This document shows positions 5,540 to 5,667 of a DNA stretch of 5,667 nucleotides, piece after piece. Made by a program: the position numbers and the translations under genes. The stretch comes from JBBDIO01 sp040880365 (GTDB taxonomy: Bacteria > Chloroflexota > Anaerolineae > Caldilineales > Caldilineaceae), in assembly GCA_040880365.1 (NCBI GenBank), contig JBBDIO010000113.1, forward strand, positions 1 through 5,667. The letters run 5' to 3'. Position 1 is the stretch's first letter; each line of letters opens with the position of its first letter. Under the pieces are notes generated by a model that saw only the letters and a list, made by a program, of their open reading frames with translations, was not told the origin of the DNA and did not search any database.

Positions 5540-5580
5540 CATGACTGTGATATGCCTGTGACGGTGAATTCAGCGCACTA
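5540..5580. repeat. Repeat cassette B: two 11-bp units plus the same 19-bp tail
   Basis: CATGACTGTGA (5540-5550) and TATGCCTGTGA (5551-5561) are followed by CGGTGAATTCAGCGCACTA (5562-5580). The last 25 bases (5556-5580) are identical to 5415-5439, and the full 41 bases match cassette A at 38 positions. The copies are offset by 141 bases. Degenerate units continue leftward (ACTGTAA ending at 5539, CTGTGA ending at 5529), joining the inverted repeat. Confidence 0.85.
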
Positions 5581-5633
5581 GGCCGCCCGGCGAACGTGGT
5601 GCGGGGCACGTAGTTTGTTTCCCTGGCGGCGGG

Positions 5634-5654
5634 CCATCTATTACAATAAGATGG
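5634..5654. promoter_or_regulatory. Inverted repeat enclosing a TACAAT -10-like hexamer at the right edge
   Basis: CCATCT (5634-5639) and AGATGG (5649-5654) are inverted around nine bases containing TACAAT (5642-5647), a five-of-six -10 match on the plus strand. The -35 is unclear; TTTCCC at 5618-5623 has 18-base spacing but is a poor match. A rightward gene may start near or beyond the edge, which would make this region the intergenic space of a divergent pair. Confidence 0.3.
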
Positions 5655-5667
5655 TGATGCCTGTGCG

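Larger units (their letters stand above)
5260..5667. other. Right-hand intergenic region with repeats; no supported gene
   Basis: These 408 bases contain no reading frame with recognisable protein features on either strand. They hold the leader of the minus-strand enolase gene (about 5260-5366), a candidate minus promoter, two copies of a repeat cassette built on 11-bp units (5388-5439 and 5540-5580), a perfect inverted repeat (5511-5530), a weak plus promoter (5509-5537) and a TACAAT hexamer near the edge. ATG at 5651-5653 could begin a rightward gene, but only five codons are visible. Confidence 0.65.

Noticed and set aside
5388..5580. CRISPR array or replication iterons
   Set aside because: There are no regular spacers or repeats of CRISPR length, and no AT-rich unwinding region, DnaA boxes or replication gene nearby. 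The 11-bp period fits regulator binding better.
5388..5580. Classical CRP-type site, from the TGTGA words
   Set aside because: CRP sites need TGTGA-N6-TCACA facing inward. Here the words are direct repeats or everted (TCACA-N8-TGTGA).

Overview
The window looks like bacterial chromosomal DNA of moderately high GC. It holds four protein-coding genes, the first cut by the left edge, and two intergenic regions with regulatory-looking structure. No rRNA, tRNA, transposase or CRISPR array was seen. Bacterial features are compact genes, sigma70-like promoter elements, a Shine-Dalgarno site and a strong rho-independent terminator. Two enolase-superfamily sugar-acid enzymes next to a secreted, proline-rich acidic protein would suit a heterotrophic soil, sludge or aquatic bacterium. 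Chloroflexota (Anaerolineae or Caldilineae type) is my best guess, but this is weak inference from protein style only.

Layout. Positions 1-1074 (minus) encode an enolase-superfamily enzyme, probably a sugar-acid dehydratase, missing its C-terminus. A 309-base divergent intergenic region (1075-1383) carries a good extended -10 promoter reading right. It drives 1384-2853 (plus), a 14-helix DHA2-type major facilitator transporter. After 140 bases comes 2994-3767 (plus), an exported, proline-rich acidic protein of unknown function with eight cysteines in four pairs, three of them in a repeated C-x4-GEG-x(2-3)-C motif. A bidirectional terminator at 3829-3868 separates it from the convergent gene 3958-5259 (minus), a second and quite different enolase-superfamily enzyme with a long loop after barrel strand 2. 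The last 408 bases (5260-5667) hold no convincing gene. They contain a regulatory-looking array: 11-bp direct repeats in two related 41-bp cassettes, a perfect 8-bp inverted repeat, and promoter-like hexamers.

How the genes may work together. Two acid-sugar dehydratase or isomerase-like enzymes around a transporter suggest a locus for taking up and breaking down a sugar acid or a related hydroxy acid, but no substrate can be named from sequence. The most interesting region is the repeat array. Read on the minus strand it gives TGTCA-type pentamers every 11 bp, ending six bases before a TATAAA -10 element that points at the second enolase gene. That geometry resembles sites for PhoB/OmpR-type response regulators.
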